Source: Apricaphanius iberus (Eukaryota; Chordata; Actinopteri; Cyprinodontiformes; Aphaniidae). Taken from it: 64,000 nt of DNA. The notes beneath the pieces are model-generated. The model saw only the letters and a program-made list of their open reading frames with translations, was not told the origin of the DNA and did not search any database. Positions 1 to 10,171 of this stretch are shown piece by piece; position 1 is the first letter of the stretch, and every line of letters starts with the position of its first letter. The translations under genes were made by a program, and so were the position numbers. The stretch spans positions 4,159,001-4,223,000 of the forward strand of contig JAPXFQ010001003.1 in NCBI GenBank assembly GCA_028564705.1, written 5' to 3'.

Positions 1-61
1 GGTTCCTTGTCTCTGTTTTGAACATGCACAGAATTACTTATGATAATTATTTAATTCAACA
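1..61 (+). repeat. 3' end (U5) of the 5' LTR
   Basis: It is identical to the last part of the 3' LTR and ends in the canonical CA (TTCAACA). The rest of this LTR lies left of the window. Confidence 0.75.
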
Positions 62-63
62 AA

Positions 64-81
64 TGGTGACCTCGACTGTGT
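64..81 (+). other. Putative tRNA primer-binding site
   Basis: TGGTGACCTCGACTGTG begins two bases after the LTR end. TGG is complementary to the CCA tail of a tRNA, as expected of a minus-strand primer site. The tRNA species cannot be assigned from memory. Confidence 0.6.
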
Positions 82-329
82 GCAGTGTTTTGGACCAAAA
101 TCCAGTTATTTTTTTAAGTTAATAAACGGACATGTATTTGCTCTATTGACAATTTGCGCAGAGTTGCGTAGTTTTTTAATTCTATTGATTGGTTAATCTA
201 ACATTGGGTAATGTTGTCATGCAAGTTAAATATTTTTTTTGTTTTTTTGTTTTGAGCAGATTCACTATTGCATGCCCGGAGTGTTGGAGCTGTCTGTCTG
301 TTTTCCTGTTTCTGAGCAGGATTTAGTCC

Positions 330-700
330 TTCTTTTCGTTCCGTAGAGGAACACCGGTGCATGCTGGGAGATGGAGTTTTTTACTCTGCGTGCCCGGTGC
401 AGGCTGCTTGTTCTCCGGAGCGGACAGTGGAGCAGATGGGCCGATCTCTTCAACGACTCAAAATCGGTACCAAGGTGCGGATCGGAACTCGACGAGTTGG
501 CCACTCTGCCCAGAATAGGACGCTATTTTGGAGCTCCCGGGCTGGCAATCGGAAAAAGATTACAGGAGAGCCTGGGTCGCCCTCTGTTAAATCTAACGGA
601 TTACCTGGGAGAGGGGCTGCGTTCCTTCCGAACGCGTGGCTGAGCACCACGAATTGGAATTGTGAAAATGGTCCGGCATTTTTGGAAAAGGTCCGATGAG
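330..700 (+). other. GC-richer leader segment with two overlapping short open frames
   Basis: Two plus-strand frames overlap here: 361-699 (112 codons) and 371-643 (90 codons). The segment is visibly richer in G+C and CpG than the rest of the element. It lies where a gag start or a packaging leader would be. Neither product resembles a family I recognise and no zinc-knuckle motif is present, so it may be a structured untranslated leader rather than a gene. Confidence 0.3.
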
Positions 701-1713
701 GTTAGTGTTTAGAATTCTGCTTGTACAAGGGTGTGTCTATGTGTGTGTGTGAGATGTTTTTTACGCAGGCGCTTGGCGAGAAGTGCTGGTGATGTTGCGT
801 TTTGTGTTAAAATGTTATTGTATAAATAATGAACTCGAGTATAATAAATAAATTAAAATAGATGAATGAATATCTAACTAACTATGATGGATAGCTGTAA
901 TTAAAAATCTATAAGAATTAGTTGTGAACATTTACAACAGGACATCAGAGCGGCCGCCCCAAACTAGGTGGGGTGATGGCGGAGCTAATTCTGTGTGAGT
1001 TTTTTGCTTGATAGTATGGCTAACATACGACAGTTTTGACTATATGTTTTGATAAATAAATTAGTAGTAGTAAGCGGTTTTCTGCCATCTGTTCGAGTCT
1101 TTTGAGGGGTTTTCTGGAAGCCGGCGCCAGGAAATTTCTCAAAGCGGACTACGGAACTTATAACAGATTGGTGTAGACCTCCGCGAGGAAACAATTAATA
1201 CGGTCTAAAAGCCACCGCTTATAATGTTGTGTTTTTTGTTAATGGTTTTGGGCTGTAACGGACGTTGTAGAATCGGTGTTTGCTGTGCGGGACGGCTGAA
1301 ATTGGGGACATATGTTTCAGTCCGCGGGGACGAACAGGAGATTGTTTTTGTTCGTGCCGAATTAAGGTTTGGTGAAGTGGTATAAATTGTGCGGATTAAG
1401 TCCTGGTATTGCGGCAAGTCATTTTTTAAAGTGTGTGTTGCGATGTTCTGGAGTGTTTTCGCCGTACGTTTTGTGCTGTTTTAGCTTTCGTTTCACAAAG
1501 AAAGCTAACGGTAGCACGTGGAGCTAGGCTGCTATGCTAAGCTAGCGGTGGTGGCTAACTGCATGTTCTATGTGTTGCAAGCTAAAAGTTGATTTTGGAT
1601 TGAAAGTGATTACAGACTCCTGCAGACGATTGCCTTGTTAAGACTTAAACGAATTTGGATTTTGTTAAATTTTTCTGGTTAATTAGGATGTAAAACGGCC
1701 TCAAGATAACTTA

Positions 1714-1771
1714 GGCAATGTTTTAGCACATTTTCTACGAAGGGCAATGTTTTAGCACATTTTCTACGAAG
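1714..1771 (+). repeat. Tandem duplication, 29-bp unit x2
   Basis: Two copies of a 29-base unit starting GGCAATGTTTTAGCAC lie back to back (1714-1742 and 1743-1771). A third partial start follows at 1772. Confidence 0.85.
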
Positions 1772-4700
1772 GGCAATTTTTTAAGTTGTGTCACATTTGA
1801 CTGCACTGTTACGGTACGGAGATTAAAGATTAAGAAGTACATGCTGAATTTGGTTAACTGGTTTTACGAGGAGAGCAAAACCATGAGGAGAGCATGTAAA
1901 TTTATTTGGGATAATTATGCATGTTACAATTAAATGCAAATGACTAAGAACAGTTACTCATGAGTCGATTCTGACTAGGTGTAGTTTTAATTTTTGATTT
2001 CATCTTTAAAATTAAAAAGAAGGGAGTTTATAGTCAAAATAAAAGATGCATTTTTTGAATCTTTAAATAGGTGGATTTTTTGCTTTTTTTTATTGATCTA
2101 AGCGGGAGTTGTTAAGTTGGCCTAAATAAAGATAAAGCTATAAGTAGTAATTATAAGAATTTAACGAAAAGCAAACGGTATTAATTGGAAAGCAACAAAC
2201 TGGTTTAAATTATTTTAATAAGCACCGTGTTGAATGGTACAGAAAATGAGTCTGTGATTTAAATAAGTATCATTTATGCTAAAATTATGTTTGGCTTATT
2301 TCTGATGGCTCTATAGACTTTAGAAATATAGCTTGATCTCGGAATGAATGACCTAAAGGAGATGGGTGTAAAATTATTTAAACAATTAAACATTCTTAAG
2401 GATTTTCTGGACAAAAATGCTTAGTGGAGTTATCAAAATTCAACTGGGGCTCAAGAAATAACCCAGCACATTTCAATTCCGTTATAAATTAAATGTTTTT
2501 ACCATGCAAAACAACACTTATCACAGTGATATTTTCTAAACTAGTGGGATTTGAATGTTTGAGTTTGAAAAAAAAAAGAATACATTAAAACACAGAGTCA
2601 TCTTTAAGGCATCAGTTTGTTTTTAAACAGGCTAGGGGATAAATTTATTTTGGTCTAAGGATTGAAAGTAATGAATATCACGGTGACCAAAATGATGGTT
2701 TAATTTGAAAGTAAGAAGTAAATTCTAAATTCATTTATTCTGATCGTGTAGAGGCAAAATGTGATTGGACCAGCTACATTGAAATAATTTTTACCATATA
2801 TTTGAATGCACATTTTGTTTTGACAAATAAGAATCGGTTTTAGTTTTAAAATTTAAGATTAATCTTTCAGATGTTCTTTATTGATTGTTAGCTAATTTAT
2901 TTGATGCTGAGAGTAAATTTACAGGTCCTAAAACATTTTGGAACAGTTCTGATCCTAGAATAATGGCATAATATATCATTTGATTAGTGGGGACTCTGTA
3001 ACTGACAATTTATTTAGATTTTTTTTATTTTATTTTATTTTTTCTTATTTATTATTTTTTTCCTCTTTCTCTCTCAAAATTTATATATTTGGTTCGACTT
3101 GGATTATGACCCAGATTTCTGAACTGCGGTCTGTTTATTAATTAGAACTTTGGAAAAATGTTAATTTGGGAAGCTGGATTAAAGAAAACATGATTCAGTG
3201 GTAATGTATTGGACATCTCTAGAAGCTTCAATTTAATTTGGTGTTTATCATTGGAGAAAATAAAATAAAGAAGAAGCCTGAGAGGAAAAGGGGGATACTG
3301 AAAAGAAAAATGCTGGTTTTTATTTTTTTATTTTTTATTTTATTGCGACTAGTTTTTGTTTAGAGAAATCTCATCTCTTGAACCTACTTTATTGAATTTT
3401 TTTGTTTTGTTGTTTGACTGCTGAGGGGAATTAGACTACTATGTATCCTACGAAAATTTAAGAGGAGTTTTAGTTGCAAAAATCACTTTGACTATGTTCA
3501 GTTCCCTTCACAGAATCGGACAGATGTTTTTGAAGTATGAAATGTTTTCATGGTTTACAATCAAGAATATTTGGGCAAGTGACCACATTTGGGTTTGTTT
3601 AAAGAGGAATCATATAAGCAAAAGTACTTTGAATTGATATTGGATTGTGTTAAAAAAAAATATATAATTTAGGTTTGGCAATATTTATAGGGAAGCTGTT
3701 TTGTCAGTGATTTAAATCTTGGATTTTTCTTTAGAAATATGGATAGAATTTGAAGTATAGCAAACTGAAGACTGTTTTTGTAAACTATGTTGTGTTATCA
3801 GTCAGTACTGTTCTCTGGTTTTGTTTTAAACATTTGATGTTTTTAATTTTGATAATTTTTGTCTGAGCCAGCTTGATAGAGATCCAGCACACTAAAAGAT
3901 GGGGGAGAGTGGAGACTGGATTGTTATTGGTAATTGCTCAGATGGGAGAAGCTTCACAGGTAACCTTTTTCAACACCAACAACAGTTATCTCAATGTAAG
4001 TAGCATACTTATATTAGCAGAAATTATTAATTGATTAAAGGGACAGAGTCGGGGAAAAGTGGTGTTAAGTCTGATTACAAAGGGGTTTAGTTCAATATGA
4101 GCTATTCGTCTCAACCTCAGTGAAGCGAAACCAGGAGAGCCACTTTCCCATAGCAACTTTTTGTAAGAGGGACAGAAAAAAAAAAGGGATAGAACCTTTG
4201 CAGATGGTTATTGCCTTTATTTTTGTTATTGCAATGTTTTAGTGGTGTATTAGCAATATCTAACAGAAAAATCCAGCCTTTTTTGTTTTTCAATTTTATT
4301 TTAGTTATCTATTTACTTTGGGAACAGACCACTAAACTTTGAAGAAAAGAATTAGTGAATGGTATCAATGCAGTTTATATCTGAGGAATCGACATTATGA
4401 CATAAGAGTTATGTTTGCTTTCAGACACCATATTTTGCAGGACATCAACATAGAGCCTACTGATCTTACTGATTAATTTTCAGATATTTTTCTCACCTCA
4501 AGGAATTGGAGACTGCTGACACTGAAATGTATTGCCCAGGAAGGACGTTGTGGGGGTGATGGAAGAATTTGCAGAGTGGGTAAGACTGACTGATAGAGGT
4601 TAGCCTGCGTTTTTCTATACTTTTGATTGTATTTGTGATCAGACCATAGATCTACCAAGTCTGGGCATGTTTGCTAAAACTAAATAACATTATATTGATT

Positions 4701-5280
4701 TGCCAAATTAGGGCATGGGACGTGAATGGCTGTTTCTCCATTGTTGACGCACTCCAAAGGCTTGTGTGGACTGGATGAAATGTCTGGTCTGCTTATCTGT
4801 GCAAACTTGTCATAACTGCCTTTCACAACAATGCAGGAGACAATTTGCTGAGATTAACAAACGTTCTTGGCTTTATCCACAGCAGGCACTGAGGAGAATG
4901 GGGAGAGCACAGAGCTGCTGCCCCAGTAGGCGGGTGCTGGATGGGAAAACCTGGCTCTGGTCCCATGCTCAGGTTTGGAGAAAGAAGATAAATTGGACAC
5001 TTTAAATTTATAGGTTTAGTTTTTGTTAATTTATACTTGGAAAATTTACAGGGTCTGACAGCTAAAGTGTGAAAAACTCAGGCTAACTAAGTTAGTTTTG
5101 CGTACTTATGGGATATATTTCTGGCTATTATGACACATGCTATGGGTTTTGTTAAGCTGTAAGGAAGAATTTAGAAATAATGAGTAAATGTTAAATTAAT
5201 CATTTGATTCCATACCAGGTCTTCTTAATGGCATCAGATCGCATCTTCCCGCACCTGAATGAAGTGGCTGTGTTTGGGAA

Positions 5281-5320
5281 TGGTCAATTACGGGAGTAAT
5301 TTACCATTAAAGAGGGATTA
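5281..5320 (+). other. Hairpin 1 followed by purine run
   Basis: TGGTCAATTAC (5281-5291) pairs with GTAATTTACCA (5296-5306) with one mismatch. It is followed at once by TTAAAGAGGGATTA. Confidence 0.55.
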
Positions 5321-5567
5321 TTATTGTAATCATCTGATTGTGATTTGATTTGGAAAAGACAATTCTTTTATAGACATGGACTGAATGCAGCTTCACGGAA
5401 ACGACGAGCCTGGTCGAGGATCGGCAGGATTCTGCCTAAGGAGGGTCGAGAAGGGTTTGACCAAGCTGAAACGGAAGCTGGGGCCACAGGCGGCGGGGCC
5501 TAGCTCACCCAGAAGGTTGTTTGGGTGGTGATATTACTCATCCAGTGTGATCTATGTGCCAATGAAT

Positions 5568-5607
5568 GAGATGGGCAATTTGAAATTGCCATCTCAAAAG
5601 AGGGATC
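5568..5607 (+). other. Hairpin 2 followed by purine run
   Basis: GAGATGGGCAATTT (5568-5581) is complementary to GAAATTGCCATCTC (5582-5595) apart from one extra G and the loop junction. AAAAGAGGGATC follows directly. Confidence 0.6.
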
Positions 5608-5720
5608 TACAGAAGAAGATCACAACTCACCAATCAGCTGCACAGCAGTTTTGACCAGCCCACATCGGTGGGCTAAGCTATAGGAAGCGGGGCCTGTCTG
5701 TGCATTTGTGTATATTGGGG

Positions 5721-5768
5721 GAAATGCTCAATTAATGAAGTAATTGGCATTTCAGAGAGTGGTTATCT
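5721..5768 (+). other. Hairpin 3 followed by purine-rich sequence
   Basis: GAAATGCTCAATTA (5721-5734) pairs with TAATTGGCATTTC (5741-5753) with one bulge. AGAGAGTGG follows. Confidence 0.5.
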
Positions 5769-6363
5769 GCAAATATGGGAGTAAAAACTGGAACACTAAA
5801 AAAATAGGAGCCCTCCACACTGATCAGCTCTGTATATCGCTCTCCAGCTGCCAGGAGCCACTGAGGGGGATAAAATGAGAGTGAAGAAAGAGGATCAGAA
5901 TACAAATATAAAGACTGAACATTTATTAATCATTTTCTTGCATTTTACAGGTTGTTTAACTATTTTTATTCACAAGTGAAGAGTGGTAACACTGCCTAGG
6001 AGGGTTTCTTAAAGAATTTTTAATCAGTTAATTTTCAGGATTTCTTAATTTCCAGTTGTTTTTAAGGTTGTATTAAGGTTTGCATTAAGAAACAACAGGG
6101 TCTACTAGAGGAAAGACTAAATAGACTCGAGGATTACATTTTAAAGGGTTCTTAATACCTTCTATTTCACAGGTTTCTTAACACTTTTAGTTTGATTTAT
6201 TTCAGAATATAACATAGTAAGAATGTCTATGTTCATGGATTTTCTGAGCTTCTTCCACAGTATTAACATGTATCAAGTCAGATTTAATTATCTCTTCATA
6301 TGTAAGACATTCCTATACATTTTGGGTTTTGAATTTAGTTTGTGGGAATTGTTAAAATAAATT

Positions 6364-6392
6364 TTTTGGTTAATGCCAAAAGAGGGTGAATC
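6364..6392 (+). other. Hairpin 4 followed by purine run
   Basis: TTTTGG (6364-6369) pairs with CCAAAA (6376-6381) across a six-base loop. GAGGGTGAATC follows. Confidence 0.4.
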
Positions 6393-6620
6393 TATGATTA
6401 ACAGATTTACATTTTTTAATGAGAGTTAAGGTTAAAAAAGGTACTTTAATAGTTTGTGTTTTGAATTTTAGTCTGAAATACTTGTGAAATACAAATGTTT
6501 TTAAACTGATGAAATTTCTTGGATTTGATTTCTTGCATTCTCAAAATGCTTTACAGGTTTTGATCTTAAGTTCTAAACACATACGTATAGACGAGATATC
6601 AATCTATTTTTAAAAAAAGA

Positions 6621-6634
6621 TTGAAAGAGGGAAT
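6621..6634 (+). other. Putative polypurine tract
   Basis: TTGAAAGAGGGAAT lies immediately before the presumed LTR start (TGTCGTGAC). It is the expected position and composition for the plus-strand primer. Confidence 0.55.
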
Positions 6635-7043
6635 TGTCGTGACTCATATTTTTTGGGGCTACTTTACATAACAGTCTCGTATTAAATATGTTTATATAAT
6701 CTTTAGTTAGTATTCAGAAAGTAAAAGTCTGTTTTAATTAGCTTGCATGATGGTAAAGATGGGTTTGTCAGTATTGTTTATGGGGCTAAGCTTTTAAGTC
6801 GTAAAACATTTGGCTAAAGTTTATGGCATGTTGTAAAAGCAGGATGTTTAGATAAGAAACTGGGAGAAAAGTTTTAGAGAAGCAGATAGCCATAAAACCA
6901 TAAATCTTTATAATGAACCTTTGACCCAGAACAGAGACGACCCATCTTCTGACTCCAGGATTCTCTGACAGCAAATCATGGCTCAGACACTGTATGAAAA
7001 TGTTCTGATTGGAGAGATTAGAAACGCCTAGAGGCCCGGTTGG

Positions 7044-7051
7044 CTATAAAG
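7044..7051 (+). promoter_or_regulatory. LTR TATA box
   Basis: CTATAAAG lies about 35 bases after an inverted CCAAT box and about 115 bases before the polyadenylation signal, as expected for the LTR promoter. Confidence 0.5.
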
Positions 7052-7159
7052 CTGTAAAATGAAGATCAGTTAATTGTTCAGATTTCTTTAAATCTGGACC
7101 ACAGAGGAAATTACGGGGGCAAGTTCCTCTGTAAAACTGCAATTTGTTAATCTGTTCAA

Positions 7160-7165
7160 AATAAA
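7160..7165 (+). terminator. LTR polyadenylation signal
   Basis: AATAAA lies within the LTR, downstream of the TATA box and about 75 bases before the LTR end. Confidence 0.55.
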
Positions 7166-7242
7166 TGTTAAACTGGAAATTGGTTCCTTGTCTCTGTTTT
7201 GAACATGCACAGAATTACTTATGATAATTATTTAATTCAACA

Positions 7243-7266
7243 ATATATATATATATATATATATTT
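7243..7266. repeat. (TA)n microsatellite at the LTR 3' junction
   Basis: A short TA tract directly abuts the LTR terminus. Confidence 0.85.
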
Positions 7267-7447
7267 AATTTAGTGTTGCTATATCAGTAGTTCCAAAATG
7301 ATCCCAGATCAGTTTGATTCAGTGCTTTGATATTGTTTAGTATAAACATTTATTTGATTTGAGAGTTAATTCATGACATATGAGACTTTCGTTTATGTCT
7401 TGTCCTCCATTCATTTTTTCCAACAATTTACATTTGTTTTGCTTCTT

Positions 7448-7795
7448 TTGGGCATGCACCATTACCGATACTGGTGTCGGGTTTCAGGGCCATTCTAATG
7501 TATTCTTATTGGTATCAGTTAAAATGAACACATACTTAAATTGTGGAAACTCAACAATAATTTTAACGGATTTTTTTTATTTTTCACTTGGAATTTTATT
7601 TTTGTGAACATTTTTATTAATTTTTTATTTTTTGTTGTTGTAAAAAGCAGTGGAAAAAAGTTAAAGCCTCTCTTTCAATATATTGCATTTTTTTGTGTAG
7701 TATAAGTATTGGCATTACTACTCGGTATTGCCAAGAACTCAGATCCAAGTATCATATCGTATCGGTTTGAATAGAGCGGTATTGTTGCATCCCTA
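7448..7795 (-). mobile_element. hAT-type MITE, copy A (about 348 bp)
   Basis: Its right end, read on the minus strand (TAGGGATGCAACAATACC), matches the left end of the element at 38536. The match continues through the subterminal region and the interior, so the two are one family in opposite orientation. The other end reads GGGCATGCACCATTACCGAT. Flanking 8-mers are no longer clearly identical. No transposase is encoded. Confidence 0.7.
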
Positions 7796-8824
7796 GTTTG
7801 TTTAAATCAGATGAGTGGAATTATGCTTGCAAATTTAGCAGCTGTTTTGCATCAGTGATTTATCAGTGATGCATCAGTGATTTATCATACAACAAACAAG
7901 ACTGAAACTCTTAACATATGGTAATGTTCTATTTCAGCAGTTAAAAACACATTAACCCCAAACTGTAAATAAAAAACACTTGGGTTTATTGGTTCCTATT
8001 GTTTCCTAACCAGCACACATTTTAAATTACCTCACTCTCTTCTTTCCATTAAATCCAGCTGGGTCGGGTGGAAGATGAGCGCTTTCCACTCGATTCAAAT
8101 GAATGCACAGTGTTTACAGGTGAAGTCCGTCTTTAAATTTTACCTCCCCTTCTTTTGTTCATTCACGTTAAGCGGCTCTGAAACCCTCTACATGATGGTT
8201 GCATTACAGTCGCACATTAAAAAGTATTAAGTGTGAAGGGATTAGAGTTAAGTGAGTGCTGAAGCCGTACCTGGATTACATTAGACATGGGGCAGGCAGT
8301 TGGGATAACTCAATGTGCCAAGCTAAGTCATTAAAATATTCTGTGTAAAGAGCAGGTGTTGCATTTATATTGTTGAAAGTGGTCTGATTAAAATAACTCC
8401 AACATGTTCCTCACGGGTGGATTTTGGATGGCTTTAGGCGTCATCAACCAGATAAATACGATGACAGACAGAGGATTAAAATTAAAGCACATGCATAAAG
8501 AGACCTTGGATATAAAATCATGTAAGCTTAATGGTATGAGTGCAAAAAATATTCATATCGTTTTTGTTTTTGGTAATGGTTACTCTTACTGTTTTGGTCT
8601 GTGTTAAATCATCTTTATAGCGAATTAAAGTAATTAAATTCATGTACACATGTGGCCGTTTTTGTTTTTTTAGGGATTTTTTTATGAATATTTTCCTCAG
8701 CTCGTTTAAAAAAAAAATCCCCCATCAACACATAACCGGATATATGTGTTTTAAGGACATTCATAGATATTGGCAAAACTCTAGGGGGCAGAAGTTCTCA
8801 TATCCGCTCAGAGGAACTTTTTAC
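7796..8824. other. Intergenic, mostly unique sequence
   Basis: There is no gene. A short repeated TCAGTGATTTATCA-like motif occurs near 7850-7890, and a possible small exon lies near 8062-8119. Confidence 0.5.
8062..8119 (+). other. Possible short exon (splice-site framed)
   Basis: A pyrimidine-rich stretch ending AATCCAG precedes a short block that is open in one frame and ends ACAG followed by GTGAAGT, a good donor. I do not recognise the peptide and see no partner exon, so it could equally be a noncoding RNA exon or chance. Confidence 0.2.
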
Positions 8825-9479
8825 CCTCTGGCTGCATCCAAATACCTCTACTACGCTTGCTATGTAGCAGACGAAAATGATTATGCGAGCAATGTAGTAG
8901 ATCGGAATCTCCAGTATGGATTGGAGTAGTAGGCATACAGTTCCCGGATGTGTACTACCGCCACAGTAAGCAGCCGGTGGTGAGTATTTTAATCATCAGT
9001 AAGTAGGGGCAGGTCCCGCCTTCCTTTCCTCTGATTGGATAACTTCTCACGCATGATTGGCTATTTCTTATAGAGGCTAGTCCCATCTTTTTATGCCTCT
9101 GATTGAATATAAAGTCTCTCCAGCGACTACCAAAACGTCACAGCAATATTATTTGGGGGGGGGGGGGACCTCGGCTACTGAGGAACTGTTAAACCATTGA
9201 CACTGCCGCAATTTTGGCGTATAAATGTAAAAGTGTAGTAGTGTTACTGATTACTTAATTTTTTTTTTGACAACTGATTAAACATTTATGTTGAAAAGTT
9301 ATTGTTAAGTAGGACCACAGGCAACCTAACATAACATAACGATGCGGATCAAAGGACACTCAAAATGGTGGAGCAGTACGTCTGATTTCATGCCTACTAC
9401 TCGCTCGTATGCTACATCAGCGGTTGAGTAGTAGTTGCTACGTAGCATGTAGTAAATACTAAGGATTCCGATACAGGGT
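8825..9479. mobile_element. MITE-like element with degenerate inverted ends
   Basis: The left end (CTGCATCCAAATACCTCTAC) and the reverse complement of the right end (TATCGGAATCCTTAGTATTT) are alike. Both lead into CTACTAC / GCTACGTAGCA-type sequence, a pattern common in teleost hAT-like MITEs. The interior includes a G run (about 9155-9167) and no open frame of interest. Confidence 0.45.
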
Positions 9480-9671
9480 CTAATGTCTTCATACAGCAGT
9501 GGTAGAGCTCATAAAAACAAGTGAGGAAAAAGCTCTTGGACAATCAGTAAAGCCATCACAGCTGTGAGGCATAAACGCTTTTTCTGAGTATCAACACATG
9601 TAGAACAAGTGTTGTTGAAGCGTTTTTATTCACGGACATTGACGCTGCAGCACTTAAAACTCTGGTTTTAT

Positions 9672-9840
9672 CTGTCCACACGTTGACGCTGAAAACAGAG
9701 AAAATGGAGATCTTCACTTTGAACGGAGTTTTTAGAAATAAGTGTTTTTTGGTGCTGTAAATTTGCATTTAGTTGTGGATGACAGGCCAAAAAATAGAAA
9801 AATATTTCTGTTTTATGAGATGCCCGGCTAGTGTGGACAG
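9672..9840. mobile_element. Small MITE with CTGTCCACAC termini
   Basis: CTGTCCACAC (9672-9681) and GTGTGGACAG (9831-9840) form perfect 10-bp terminal inverted repeats around a noncoding core. Confidence 0.5.
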
Positions 9841-10123
9841 TGTCTAACTTAACCACTTGCTTTCATAGAATATCATTTTTACTGTCCTGTCAACATCAGA
9901 GTTAACAGGACAATCAAACAGAGTGAACATAAAAATCTTACCTGGGATAGGAGGAAAAAATTTGGATGCCCCGAATCCATCTTTGAATTAAACTTCTGAA
10001 TCTGATTTTTCAATATATATTAATTGAAAATATTTTATAAAATCATAAAATCAGTTTTTGAAAGATTTTCTATGTTTCTCAAACATATCCATCCCCCCTG
10101 TTAAAACTGAGGGGTGTTGTAAA

Positions 10124-10171
<48 letters not shown>

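Larger units (their letters stand above)
63..6634 (+). other. Internal region of the LTR element, no supported gene
   Basis: This is a long AT-rich interior with T-rich runs and few C residues on the plus strand. Slightly GC-richer islands occur at about 330-700, 4500-5000 and 5380-5560. The only frames are short, for example a cysteine-containing 79-codon frame at 4766-5005. I see no conserved retroviral enzyme motif on either strand. Confidence 0.6.
1..7242 (+). mobile_element. LTR retroelement lacking recognisable gag/pol/env (5' end cut by window)
   Basis: Bases 1-62 recur without mismatch at 7182-7243. The first copy is followed by a TGG-initial primer-binding-like site; the second is the end of a block with LTR signals. 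This is the structure of an element read plus-strand: end of the 5' LTR, leader, internal region, polypurine tract, 3' LTR. The 6.6-kb interior has no open frame above about 112 codons and no reverse transcriptase, protease or integrase motif that I can recognise in any frame. That fits either a large non-autonomous LTR element dependent on a helper, or an endogenous retrovirus decayed beyond recognition. The exactness of the 62-base match suggests the insertion is not very old, which favours the non-autonomous reading. The 5' target-site duplication is outside the window. Confidence 0.72.
6635..7242 (+). repeat. 3' LTR (about 608 bp)
   Basis: It begins TGTCGTGAC after a purine tract and ends TTCAACA, giving the TG...CA termini of LTRs. 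It contains an inverted CCAAT box (ATTGG, 7008-7012), a TATA box (7044-7051) and AATAAA (7160-7165) in the order U3-R-U5. The left boundary is inferred only from the purine tract, because the matching part of the 5' LTR is outside the window. A (TA)n tract abuts the right end, so the target-site duplication is obscured. Confidence 0.65.

Noticed and set aside
5380..5515. Arg-rich short open stretch inside the LTR element, considered as an envelope or Gag remnant
   Set aside because: Too short, no flanking homology and no conserved motif. Basic composition alone is not evidence.
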